Below are positions 48,225 through 60,200 of a stretch of DNA of 64,000 nt, one piece after another. The notes below the pieces were generated by a model. That model was given only the letters and a program-made list of their open reading frames with translations, searched no databases and had not been told where the DNA came from. The position numbers and the translations under genes are program-made. This DNA comes from Coffea arabica (Eukaryota > Streptophyta > Magnoliopsida > Gentianales > Rubiaceae), in NCBI RefSeq assembly GCF_036785885.1, contig NC_092317.1, positions 5,706,501 through 5,770,500 on the forward strand. The letters are read 5' to 3'. How positions within the stretch are numbered: the stretch's first letter is position 1; each line of letters starts with the position of its first letter.

Positions 48225-49719
48225 TAACAGGTGCCAAATCTCTGCAATAATAATAATAATAATCTAACTACCACTAAAAGCAGTCAATAATTAATCCTAG
48301 GTACTGGAGTAGGGACTCTAGGTGTGCAATGGGTTACTTGATTCACTCTGTTTCCGAAGAGTTTACTTAATCCAATATACCAGAATTAATTAATTGACAA
48401 AATTTACTAAATAGTAGACAGTGGCAAGCAGGGTCGTCTCCTCAGGGACTGAGGATATTTGTCTCTTTGAGATTCCAATTGGTAAAAGGGGAATTTTATC
48501 AGAATGCAACTAAAAATAATTAAGCAATTCAACTAAAAATAAATAATTAACTAGCACGAATACAGGCATGAATTAAATCAAGGATAGATAAATTCTAACC
48601 AATGATACAACTATTCAGACACAGTCCACTTACTCGATCATTGATGCAAGGGAGGTTCACTTAATTTATTAATATGCTAGTTATAGTCGCCGACAAACTC
48701 TAACAACCAATTTTTCCTTAATTTATTGATAACCAAGGTGCGACCATTGATTACCCCTAACCAGAAAATACTCCTAGGTACGATCGTAGGAATTAATTTT
48801 TCAATTGCATTAAGAACTAGAAAATCCTAATCCCAATCAATAACACGCTACGAGAGTTATTTAAATTAGATTGCACGTTCCCCTAGTGTGTAAACACTCC
48901 AGTTGCCACTAATATTAATCAATCAAACAATTACGGATTTAATTGACCAATTTGGCAAGAGATTAATAAGTTGCATTGAACATCGGGCCCTTGACATCCA
49001 CTTAACAAAATAATCCCACGACAATTCAAATAGACAACGTGCAAATATTAATAAATTAAGGAACGCGTGAAAACTAATTAGATCTCACAGATATTTGGAA
49101 TTGCGCCGTCGAGTTGATCCTTGACTAGATGAAAGGCTTAGCCACGCCGCATAAATAAATCTCCACGCAAATTAATTGATTGCAAAGGCATCACGTTTTT
49201 CACTAGAAAGTAAGAAGTAAAAGATATTCTTCCCGTTGGGAAATGTTGTCGAACACCTGGAATGCGTTAAAGACCAAAAAAAGAAAACTAAAACTATTGC
49301 TCCTAAGCTATCCTAGCCTCTGTACGTTTTTTTTTCTAAAACAATTGACTCCTCCTTCTTATCTCCGTGGTCCCCACCGAATTGAGAGTCAAAGGGCCAA
49401 AGAATTGGAGCTCTGCCGAAATCCTTGTTTTTAGTTTCCTCTTCATAGGAAAACTCCTAGTCAGCAACTTTTCTAATCAGCAAAAGAAATGCAATCCGTC
49501 TGTGGCACCCTGTGGGCCAGGGTTTGTGAAGCTCTTTGGAGTCTCCCACGTGTGGAGTAATTTTCTTCAACAGATCCCCCTTTTTAGCATGTTTAAGTTC
49601 AACTTCCCTGTAGATAGGTCCAAATAACAAATATAAGTATATATTAACAATTTAAACAATATTTGGCAAGGACAAAGAGAAAAATTAATAATAAAATTAC
49701 TAACAATTAACACCTATCA
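48225..49719 (-). repeat. 5' LTR of the Athila-type element
   Basis: Pairs with 37249-38767. The outer end CACCTATCA is followed by the TTTTT target duplication. The inner end differs slightly from the 3' LTR (TAACAGGTG versus TGATTGGTG). Confidence 0.9.
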
Positions 49720-50235
49720 TTTTTCAAGAAAAAAAATCCAAAATCCTAATTTTTTTCCTTTTGTTTTTAGAAAAGGAAAAAGTGGAAGGAGTTGTTCGAA
49801 AGCCAAAAAGCAATAAAATTGATAACTTCTTTTCATATGAATATATGATGTTAAGAATTTTATTTACTCATAAAAACCATAATTTTGGTTTAAGAAAAGC
49901 AATACGTAATGAAATTGTAAAATGAGAAGGTAACAAAGATTATAGTCTAAAGTACTCGTTTGATAGGCTAGTGCAATTTGGCGTTTCACTTGTACGCTTC
50001 AAATGCACATTATCAATCAGGTATCCGGACGCTTGGCTATGCAACTTGAACAATCATCACATGTAGAACTGACTTTATTCTAGTATTTTATAGGAAAATA
50101 TGTACTCAATTAGCTTGAAGTGAATTAAATCATGATTGTCAGCATTTTAAACTTTTGATTGTGAAGGCCTTAATTGTTTGACAACTGCCATGATTATTTT
50201 GGCTAAACCAGTCAAGTTGCCTCGTTATACTTCAA

Positions 50236-53200
50236 CTAGGAGGGATAAACGCGCTTCGCGCGATGAAAATGTAAAATGTCCTGCCCAATTTTGAAGCAAT
50301 AAAAATTGTAATTTATGTAGAAAAAGTACATTTTTAGTATAGGCATTTCACAAGTTTAGATAGTTAGAGCCTGTGCTCTAAATCTGTAGATGCCAAGAGG
50401 GATATAATTCATATGTAATCATATGGCGTAATTCTTATCTTTATTTTAATGGGATCCTTCATACATAAAGTGCGTTTCACAGATAAAATTTCTTTTGATG
50501 CAGAAAGTGTCCTTAATAATTTTCATGCCACGAAGGACCACCAAATCCAGTAAAAATATTTATAGTTGAAAATATTTCTTCATTTCTTGGTAAATTATTT
50601 TGAATTACTACGTAGTAATTTCAGTGTAGATAGTCCAGAGTTTCCATTAACATACTGGAGGGTGCAATGATGTACTTTCCTCTTATTTTCTGTTGATTCT
50701 TGTCCACACATTTTTTTGGTATTTCCATGCAGATGAAGCCAAAAACACATTACCAAGGAATATTTAGACAAAAAGTTTGGCTCCTTTGGTGTTTGCAAAT
50801 CATATTCATCCCAAAGGAACTGCAATGACTAATTATTAGTTAAAAAGATAGAGAGGACATCAAAGTAACCAAAGAAACTTTGCAAACATTCACTACTAAA
50901 GCTTGATGAGTGCAGCAAGTAGGTTAACATCAATTTTGTGGCTAAACACCCATTAGCAAAGCCTGAATTGCTAAACAAATGCAATAACTTGTTGAACATT
51001 AAACTTCTAGTGCTTTGAATGGAGAAAAAGGAGTAAAAGCAAACCAAGTTGTTTTGTCTTGTTTCATTTCTTGGTTTAATGAAGTGCAGAATAAAAAAAG
51101 TAAATGAACAAAAAAACACAGTACAAAATCTGCTATGTGGAGCAACATGAGACCCATATTACAAGACTTGTCAATTTCACAAAGTTGAAACCTCTTGAAT
51201 TCAACAGGAACATAGACAAAGATAACAAGAAACCCTTTCATTCAAAGGAATCTAGGCTCTAAATTCTTCAATTTATCCTTGTCTTCTCTAAAACCTGACG
51301 CAGCATGCTCTTGCAAATACACATAATGCTTAAAACTATCATTTTTCCCTTCATTTGCCGAAGAATAGGGCAAAAGAAACAGGGCACAACACTTCCAAGC
51401 AGTTTTTTTAACAAAGGAAAAACTGTAATGCAACCTCCCCAGCCAAAGTCAACTATGGACAGTTCATTTATATGGCTATAGTTCATTTATTGCAAAAAAC
51501 AGCCAAGAATTTGGTAGTTACAAATAATCATCCACAAAACAAATTGTCATAGAACGGAAAAGCATCATGTTCCATAAATAATTAGATACATATACAAAAC
51601 GTAAGCCATGTACAAACTGAAATGGCAATTGAGCCATATCAATTAGCAACCTAGCTACTACAAAAGTTTCTGCAGTTAAGTTCTTTAACAATGATAAATA
51701 CATATTAGACATTAACTAAAAACGTCTAATAAAATTGTTATCTAGAAAAAGGCTAAAAAAAAATAAAAGATTACAATAATCAATTTAACATTGAGCTGCA
51801 TTCCTAATCAGAAAACATGAATGTGTCACACAGGCAGGACAACAGATTCTTTCCTCTTAGCCGCCCAGTGACACGATCACTCAATTCAACGTTCTGCAGC
51901 AAAAACTCAAAAGCATAGTCATAAACTGCATAAGTATGAACAAACAATACATTGCTAGTCTGCACACACTACTTATTCATAGTCAAAATCCAAACCCTTA
52001 GCTGTCTTACAATAACCAATTTAACAGTGAGCCATCCCTAATCAAACCAGATGAATGCCTAACACAAGATCACTTAGTCTAACATTCTACAGCGATGAAA
52101 ACAGAGACATAAACATAACTACATAAGCATAAATAATCAAACAAAATATAAAATACAAAAACAATCCTAATATACCTCATGTTTAACTTCATAAACATGA
52201 AAAGCAGCCAAGCTAATCAATCGCACGGCTTAGCTGCAAAAAGCCAGAACATTCACAAAGCCTAAATCAGGAAAAATCTCTTTTAGAGAAGAAAATAACT
52301 GTTAGTCTGCCTAAAAGGATTAGTCCCACAATACAAACCATAAAAACCATTAACTCATGTCATTTTTTCGTAATCCAAATTCTATTCCTTCAATAAAAGA
52401 AGAGAAACACACAGAATTTGAGGTTTACACAAAATCAACAGACAACAAGCACAAAATTTCCTTCACACATCACAATCTCAAACACCAAAAGCAACTCAAA
52501 GCAATGACAAAATTTAACCGATTACAATAGTCACCAGTACAAAATTTCTGATGGAATCCACTCATTAATTGCAAATGACTGATCCTTCAAGCCTCAGAAC
52601 CACTAAGCACCAAAGCAAAACATAACAAAAAAAAAAGAAAAAGACAGCCTCGCATGCACAGAAATGAGAAGAGATGAGGAAACCAAGCAAAAAATGCTAA
52701 ATCACCCAATTAAAGAATCTCCCCGGGGAAAAAATACAACCAACAAGTCTAGATCAAAGCAACAATTCAAAAGATTAAGCACATAATAAAAATCCCCTCT
52801 GAACATAACTCATTCCTGGAAAAATGTCAAGACAATTAATCAACATACAATTTTTGGTACAGAAGGCTCGAAAATTTCACAAATCTTGAGGGAAAATATG
52901 TCCACCATGGGAGAATACCAAGAAAATTAATGGTGACTAAGTTTTACCTTTTAACTTTAGCTGCCAGATTTTCGCTAAAGCTAAACACTCAATGGAATTG
53001 CTATCAAATATACTGAAATTCTTAACAAAATAGCAGTTTGATGTCTAAACTCCCTTTTTCAGGTTTTAATCTAACTAATGAAGTTAGTGAAGTTGCTCAA
53101 ATCATATGCCAAAATCATGAATATCCACAAACTTAGTATCCAAACATTTCTTGATTAAAACAACTAACCAGTAAACCAGAAATCCATTGTCAAAGGCTGA

Positions 53201-55422
53201 AAAATTAGGAACGAGCTCTCTTATTTATTACAATAGAAACCATGGCATAAAGCAATACAAAAGATATTTTTTAGCATAAAGCACCGAAAAAGGATCCGTG
53301 GTTAAGTTTGTCAATAGAAACCAAACTTTTTTATTTTATTTTGTCATTCTCCTACAGACAACTTGTTAAGTTTATTCAGGCCTTTAGTTTCATTAAGGCC
53401 CATAAAAATTACACATAATACATTCACAGGTAACCATATCACCATACACGTAGACCAGATGGTATTAACCACAAATCCTAACTTCATGGTATCTAAGATT
53501 TGACTGTACCCTTTTTCATTTCGGGGCAGGAAGATGATAGATGATAGATGAAAGGTTGTGTCTTATCTTATGTTTAGAGTCCATCAATTCTTAGTGTAAT
53601 ACGTAATAAGAAAACGTAGTACGAAGAATGAAGAATGCAGTACGAAGGTAAAGGAACTGACCACGTGAGACATGGAGTAATTGGTTAGATGGCATGTCTG
53701 AACATGGACCGCTAAAAGCTCTCTCGCATCCAAAATCTTGTTCGTCGATATTCCCTGCAGTAAAATGTCCTCCAATTGGTGCACTTTGGTGGTGTTAACA
53801 GAATTGGCAGAAGGCTAGAACATGAACTTACCTGTAAGTGTCACTTGTGAATCCTCAGGTATATCTACTATTATTTCTATAACTGTAGGCATTACTGCAA
53901 GAAAGGCCAAAACAGCTGTAATTAATCAAGAATGATCTAACTAATTGGAAGACCAAAAAAGTGCAAAAAACTGAGGCTAAAGTGCTTTCGACCAACAACA
54001 TGACAGTAGGTAATAGTGCCACAAAACAGAAGAGTAAAAGGGAACTAAACTCGGTGTATAATCAGTGAAATTGAGAAGTTTTGGCTCAAAAAATGTTTTG
54101 TACTTGATGCAATTGTTATGATAATATGAATACTATTCTGTCATCATGGTGTTTGGACTAAAACATGGAAAAGTGACCTTTTACAATACTAAGAACCAAA
54201 CAACACAAGAAAATCTCAGAATAGGAACTTGAACTGCTCTTGATTCGTGATGCAACAACAGAAAAATGAAACAGAATTATTCCCGATGCCACAGAAAAGC
54301 TTACCCACAACATCTTCTCAATTGAAGGTGAGCAGAGAAAATGACAAGCTCTTGCTTTCTCCTCATTTATACATTGCTCAACCTAACACACAGCTCAGCA
54401 CCCAGAAAAGAAAACAAAATAAAAGGAAGTCAATAAAGAATGACAAATATAGCAAAACTGAAAGACAGAGACAAATAGAATTTGCAAGAAAAATAAGAAC
54501 AAAAAAATTACTTGACGGAAGAAACTCCTATCAGACCTCGCACGTAAAAGGATCTGCAGAAAAGAGGAGCTTGTTAAAAAAAAATAAAAAAAAAAGAAGA
54601 GGGAAACGGAGGAAATATTGAAATACCAATCTAAAGCATATATCTTCAAGTGCTAGTACCCAACATCCAATTCTTGCATCAATAAAGTGGAAATCTTTGA
54701 AACCCCACCTCACGGGCTCATCCAAGCTACAGAAATAAAAAATCTAAAAATTAAAAAGAATAACATAATCCTCATAAACAACAAAATAGTAGTAGCAATC
54801 AGAAAAGGGAAAAAAAGCAAAAAAAAAAAAAATATCCGACAAGAACAGATAGTGTACTCATTGTCTATTTTTAAAAAAAAAAATGCAAGATCTGACAAGA
54901 AGAGACGGTAAGATCTGACAAGAACAAGAATGCACAAAAAAAATGTGGAAGAAAAGGATGATTAAAGGAACAGAGAGAGAGAAACGAAGACGGTGGAAAG
55001 ATCTGGAGAAGAGACGGCGGAAGAAAGAAGCGGCCGAGAGATTCTTGTGTTTTATGCGGCTAACCCTAAGCCGAGAAAGAAAATGGACACACCTCTTAGA
55101 GGAGAGGGAGACGGTGTGGTGGAGAAAGTCAGAGGAGAAAATAAAGAGGTCAAGATCGAGTGAGAGAGAGAGAGAGAGAGGAAGAAGAATGATCGGAGAG
55201 AAAGGTTGAGGAGAGAGACGAGGAGAAGAAAGGGAAGGGAAGAGAGGCGGCGTTTTGGTCTGACCTAGGGTTAGAGTTCGAAGAGTCATGCGCGAGAAAC
55301 ACATTGCGAACAACACAAAACGACGTCGTCAGGAACCACGCACAGCGCACGTGAGAGGACGACGAAAACCATCCAGGTCATCAGAGCTCTTCGCTCTTTA
55401 TCTACTTATGTTGATATGTTGA
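50236..55422 (-). mobile_element. 5.2-kb Helitron with captured gene sequence
   Basis: On the minus strand the element starts TCAACATATCAAC (55422) and ends with hairpin CGCGCGAAGCGCG, then TTTATCCCTC and CTAG (50236) before a T. The paralogous site at 20371 reads GTTATACTTC followed by an A run, uninterrupted, so both ends are fixed. No Rep/helicase frame is visible. The first 500 bp in element sense look like a host gene 5' region (GA microsatellite near 55158, purine-rich leader). Exons resembling the REC/TSS family follow at 53.7-53.9 kb. Candidate exon 51893-51805 (NVELSDRVTGRL...) is of uncertain origin. The rest is intron-like, with a partial internal duplication of about 51770-51900 near 52010-52100. 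Confidence 0.85.
53662..53894 (-). pseudogene. REC/TSS/CLU-like N-terminal exons captured by the Helitron
   Basis: Two consecutive exons with GT..AG borders are readable. One (53894-53832) encodes VMPTVIEIIVDIPEDSQV. The next (53754-53662) encodes GISTNKILDARELLAV, then HVQTCHLTNYSMSHV. This matches the start of plant REDUCED CHLOROPLAST COVERAGE/TSS proteins, relatives of the CLU protein (pattern DETQVVLKGISTDRI..VRRLL..CHVTNYSLSHE). As I read the borders, the exon join is one base out of phase. No later exons of the large source gene are seen, so this is a captured 5' piece. Confidence 0.72.
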
Positions 55423-55783
55423 AAAAAAAATCTCAATTCAATCTTTAACATCAATAAGTGACTTGATTTAATCCCTTGGAAATAACTCAAGTCATTTTTA
55501 CGTTGAATTAGCAGCCAAAAGATTTAATCGTGTATTTCCAATATAACGGGGTCTATGTGTTATATTAACGATATATTGTTGTCATCATCAGATCAGACTA
55601 TATGTTAAGTTTTTGAATTCCAACTCTTTCAGCAAAGGTGATATCCAAGCAACAAAATTTCTTCAAAGACGTCTAATAAAGAGATTACCAAGTACCCATG
55701 TTATTGTTTAAGCAATATTAGAAGTATGTTTTCATAAACAGCATTTTATTTGGGTTGAAATCAAATCAACACCTATATGCTTT

Positions 55784-56728
55784 TTAACATTTATTTGGGC
55801 TGAAACCAAACATCTTGTTGGCAAGGTCGTAAGTAACCCGAAACCCCTGCTGCTGCGTGTTGCCGATTATTGAGACACTTTGAGAAGTGGTCTTAAAAGC
55901 CAAACAGAACGTGCCGTTGGAACCAGCACGAAACAGGTAATTTTGAGGTTTCAGCGACAGCGTCTTGCCCCCGGAGAACTGAAACGACATCATTGGGAAG
56001 CCATCTCTGGTGGGCGTAGAGGATAGATCATAACAAGTGTCGAGATCACCGATTCCAGCGGCGGGAGGCAAGTTTTTAGCGTACTTAACAAAGGTGTCGC
56101 GAACCGAGTTATATACCTGAGCTGGCAACGCCGTGATGGTGGTACCCGAGTCGACGATGATTCCCCCACGCCCATCTTCGCCTATTTGATAATCCGATGC
56201 AGGAATGGGCACTTGTTCTCCATTAATAGTGATCCCCCTGAGTTCCACGTAGTAATAAATCTCAGATTTTGGGTTCATAATCAAGGGAACGAGGATTGAG
56301 TCACCGGGTGGAGCTGAGTTAAACTCGAGAGTCGAGGACGAGCTGGAGTCCAAATCCACGAGGCAGTAGGAGAAAGACTTCGCCTGAATTTGAGAAGGAA
56401 AGCCTACTGCAGTGCCCCCAAGGCCAAGTATGCCAGCTGCCTTGCCAAATCGGCCTTGATTCTCAAGCCCGCACCCGATAGCCACTTTCTGAACCGAACC
56501 CGAACTCCCGAACGACACTGTTTCAGTGGCAAATTCTCCAATACTGACGGAATTATCCCCGTACAACGCTCCGTAGATGCAAGTGTTGTTTTGGCCGCAC
56601 TTGTAATCCGGGCTCAAGCCGGTGCACTGCTGCGATGTGCAGGATAAAGGGCTGTAAGATGAGGATCCGGATGGGTCGAAGATCGGGTCGGATTGGTTAA
56701 AGCATGGATCGCTGGGCAGGCATTGGAG
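55784..56728 (-). pseudogene. 5'-truncated aspartic protease copy
   Basis: Nearly identical to the intact gene at 20.7 kb: six amino-acid differences over the last 276 residues. It keeps the cysteine-rich insert, DSGT and FSPNKC. At 56728 homology stops inside LQCLPCD, just after the first active site, so DTGS, propeptide, signal peptide and promoter are missing. The next base continues as the 23.70-kb upstream module, which indicates a roughly 2-kb internal deletion. It cannot make an active enzyme. Confidence 0.9.
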
Positions 56729-56885
56729 GGTTCGCGATGTTTGATTCTTTGTAGTGAGGAATATATTTTTCTCCAGACAAAGGCTGTCAAGGTAGAGGGG
56801 CCAGCAATGACTGTAATTTCGTTTGCATCATATACGGCTTGACTGCTGCGGTAAATCGCCTAGTTTATAAACACAATCATGGTTA
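56729..56885. repeat. Copy of the upstream module fused to the protease fragment
   Basis: Matches 23703-23857 from GGTTCGCGATGTTTG to CACAATCATGGTTA, then diverges completely at 56886. This is the right breakpoint of the duplicated block, or the left border of the Ulp1-bearing segment. Confidence 0.85.
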
Positions 56886-57229
56886 TGGATGTTTAGATGT
56901 CAAAACAGAGGTGTGGAAAGTTAAGGGAAAAGACATTGAAGCATTTGTGGCCACAAACGGCAGGGGAAGTGTGTTGGCTGGGCACGTGGAAAGGGCTTTT
57001 GTGACTTGTAACCGGAAGAGCTATTGGGCGTTGAAGGGGACTCCATGTGCGCACGTGAAATGTGGAGGGGGCGAAATTAAGCAACTGGCAAAGTGAGGGT
57101 TTGTACGCGAAAGTACGGGAGGGAAAGTAGGCGCGAAGCTTACTGGATAAGCTAACAAGAGCAGGCGTATTAGAAAGGAAGAAGCGCCAAAACCGGAGCA
57201 GGAGGAATAGCAGAAGATAGGGATTTGTT
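56886..57229 (+). other. Possible SWIM-type zinc finger remnant of a MULE transposase
   Basis: The frame contains WKVKGKDIEAFVATNGRG, then FVTCNRKSYWALKGTPCAH. The CxnC...GTPCxH spacing is reminiscent of the SWIM finger at the end of Mutator-type transposases (W.L.GIPC.H). It ends at a stop near 57096. The match is weak, but a MULE remnant here would fit the Ulp1-type gene that follows. Confidence 0.35.
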
Positions 57230-60200
57230 ATGGAGCTGGCGGCCGAAATAGATGCTTCGGATATGCAGTGGGATAGCGAAGGAGAAAGCGAAAATGTAGT
57301 ATCGCTGATGCATGAGAGTGGAACACCTTCGAATTATAAAAGTTGCAGCAGTGAAAGGAAGGGCATTCGTCGGACGGCGGAAACAATGGTAAGCCACTCA
57401 ACTCATTCCGTGAAGAATATGGTGGATTGGCTCTCGGATGAGCAGCGGCAGGCTGTCAGAGACTTTGGATTCGGTCCAATTTTGAATGTGAAGGGAGTAG
57501 AGGTTGACGAAGAGATGTTGAACTGGCTGGTGGATAACTTTGATGTAGATCGGAGGACACTGAACGTTCATGGGTACTGTCTACAGGTGACAGCCGAGGA
57601 TGTGGAATGTGTACTTGGCTTGAGCAGCCGTGGGAAAGATATTGAAAGCGAAAAGCGAAGGCAAGAGATGGATACAGAGTTGGAAAGAGAATTGAATATC
57701 AGAATAAATAGCGGTGAAATTGTAGTGGAGGAATTGAGGCACAGTATATGTAGTTTGCATAACGAAGGCTTAGAATTCAAAGTGAAGTTCGTACTGTTTG
57801 TTGTTGGTAGGTTGTTAGCACCAAGTTTGGATGACACAGTGAGCCGGGATCTGGTGGCTGTAGTGGCTACAGAGGAGAATATGAAAAATTTGAACTGGTC
57901 GAAATTCATATTAGACAATTTGGTGAAGAGCATCCGTGATAGAGACGGCAACGGAATAGCGGGATGTGCACTTTTCTTGATGGTATAAGAAATACGCACC
58001 ATTTTGTATTAGAGAAAGGAATTGCTGGAATAATGAAATTATAGTTTGATATAAAGGACCTGTAAATGATGGTAGGCGTGTTTGTCCATGCAGATTTACT
58101 ATCTGGAACGATTCTATATCGAGGGTGAGAACGAGTTTCGCAAGTTCCAGCCGAGAGGGCCGAGGCTAAGGTTTTGGGGAAGGTACGAGATTAATGAAAG
58201 CGTGCGAATATTGAGGAGGAATCACATATTTGAGGGGGAACAGGTAATGTAAAATCCTTTCGTGTGAATTGTTGTTGAAATTGCAAGCTGCATTTTGTGA
58301 CGTTACTAGTAGTACAAAACTGAAGGCTTGTAGTAACAGGGCAATGTGCAGTTTTACAATAACATAAGCTGTAGAGAAGACATCGATAGAAGACTGATTG
58401 AAATTGAATGTGGTAATAAAGATGTGAAGGATAGTATTGGTAGAATGGAAGCAATGATTGAATGTCGTTTCGAAAGGCTGAGGAGCATGTATGAAAGTGG
58501 AAGGGTGTGCAAAACAAACCGGGCACTTGGTGTGGAGGGTGGGCAGAAGGACGATTGGCGTGGTAATGTTAAAAGAGGGAGTGAGTTACATAAGATTAGT
58601 CCTACAACGCCAGATGTTAGGTCCAAAAGCAGGAGTGAAAATGATAGAGTAACTACGAATAGTACTGAAATGGGTGAAAAGAGTGCATAAAAAATTACAA
58701 AGTGGAGGAGTAGAAAGAGACTAAGGATGGACAATACGGAGAAGCCTGTGTGGGAAGACAAACAAAACAGAAGGCAAGGTAAAAGAATAAAGGTATGCAT
58801 CGGTTTGTGGCAAGGTATTTCGTAGCATTAGAAAAGTAAAGTATAAATTGTAGTTTTATGTACAGATGGATAGCAGTGGGATGAACGAGCGTCAAACGAA
58901 GATGGTTGCTTTATTGGCAAAGGTGAGTATTCCAACGTTCCAGAATTAATAAAGTATGGGAAAATATAGACAATGAAAGATGAAATATTTTTGTGGTAGC
59001 AGGAAACGAGGCTGGCATCTATCGGCGAAAAATTGAGTGAGGGACGAGCAAAAATACTGAAGTTCTTGTTTGACACTCAGCTGTCGCAAGGGTATGTACT
59101 GGATTTGTTAAATCAACAGTTCTATTTTGTTTTATCCTTTATTTGAAATTGCAATGGCAAAAGGGACAGAAAAGTATTTGCAATTATAAGGTTGACTAAA
59201 TATGTAGTATGATTATCCCCATAGGGGAGAGGGCATAGCAACGAAAATGTTGGAAGCAGTTAAAATTGGTTTACAAGTGAGCATAGAACTTACATTTTGT
59301 GTGCTGTCAATCATGCCTGCTTATATAAAAAGCAAGGGTAGGTAACTTAGGTGAACATATAGAAAAAAAGGTGAGTATTCAAGAAGTTTGAGAATGGAAC
59401 TACAATGATAACTCAATGACCCTTATGGTGAGTACATAACCGCCTTAGGCTAACTCAATGACCCTAAGGACTGATTGAGTCATTGAAACCGTGATTGCTG
59501 GTTGTATTAGTGAGGAAGAGCGAACCAACTCTGGCCGTTTTAACTCTCATCATTGAAAATGATGATATCAAGTTTGTAGATTATGAAACCGTAATACAAA
59601 TAGGGAAAAGATTAATGTACCCTGTTGTAATGACAGGGAAGTACTGGTGTCAATTAAGGGGCAGACAGCAAGCCGGGATGCAATGGGGTCCTTGCTTCCT
59701 GAAAAACCCATGGCATGCGATGTGAGTAAATCGAGGGATTGAAATTGGGTGGTGTTATGTGGACTGTTTCATGGAGGACGAAGTGATGTGACTTGAGTTT
59801 GGTGCAGATAATAAATTGCTATTGTGCGATGAAAACAGCAAGGCAGCAAAGGCGTGCTGTAGATCAGTCTATTCGATGGTGGTTCATGCCAACTTGGTTT
59901 CAGGTACAAGTGTTCGGCCAAAGTTGGGGGGTGTGAGTACGTACATTCATATTAAAATGTCATATTTTACTGTCGTGTTGTAGCAAGAGATTTTGGAGTT
60001 CAACAAATCAGCAGACGAGCTCTACTGTACATATCTACAGGAATGTAAAGTAGGAGGTAATATAAAAAAGTGTGAGAAGGTACGAGAAGCTGCCCTGTTA
60101 TGTAGCATAATGGAATAGATACAGATTCCCATGACGATGACCAACTAACCGCCGTTATGCTTCAGATATTCGTGCCAATGTGGCACAATGAGCATTGGTA

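Larger units (their letters stand above)
37249..49719 (-). mobile_element. Athila-type Ty3/gypsy LTR retrotransposon, about 12.5 kb, degenerate
   Basis: Two LTRs of about 1.5 kb in the same orientation enclose, in minus-strand order, a tRNA-Asp primer site, gag, protease, RT, RNase H, integrase and an ATHILA-type (env-position) ORF. Termini are TGATTGGTG/TGATAGGTG inverted ends, flanked by a 5-bp duplication TTTTT. The first block keeps the empty site (AACTTCAAGGAATTTC near 14508). The coding region stays largely in one frame but carries many nonsense codons. Catalytic residues are changed in protease and integrase. The element is therefore inactive, although its LTRs remain similar. Confidence 0.93.
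31888..56885. repeat. Second copy of a large segmental duplication, heavily interrupted
   Basis: With insertions removed, 31888-32962, 34649-35953, 37098-37248, 49720-50235 and 55423-56885 form one colinear copy of the first block: 11.6-14.59 kb joined to 19.95-21.69 kb, then 23.70-23.86 kb. Relative to the first block it has gained a solo LTR, a Pack-MULE, an Athila-type element and a Helitron. It has lost the 13.4-kb MITE, the Helitron and copy-A unit, and about 2 kb at the 5' side of the protease gene. The left breakpoint cuts F-box exon 2. The right breakpoint is CACAATCATGGTTA at 56885. Confidence 0.85.

Noticed and set aside
51805..51893. Additional REC/TSS exon (NVELSDRVTGRL)
   Set aside because: It has a good acceptor, but the residues do not follow the family pattern well enough to call it. 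Kept only as a candidate in the Helitron entry.
54247..55350. Lys/Arg-rich plus-strand and Phe/Ser-rich minus-strand frames
   Set aside because: Products of purine/pyrimidine-biased leader-like DNA and a GA microsatellite within the Helitron.
57568..58800. Minus-strand frames of 111-148 codons
   Set aside because: Antisense shadows of the Ulp1-like exons.
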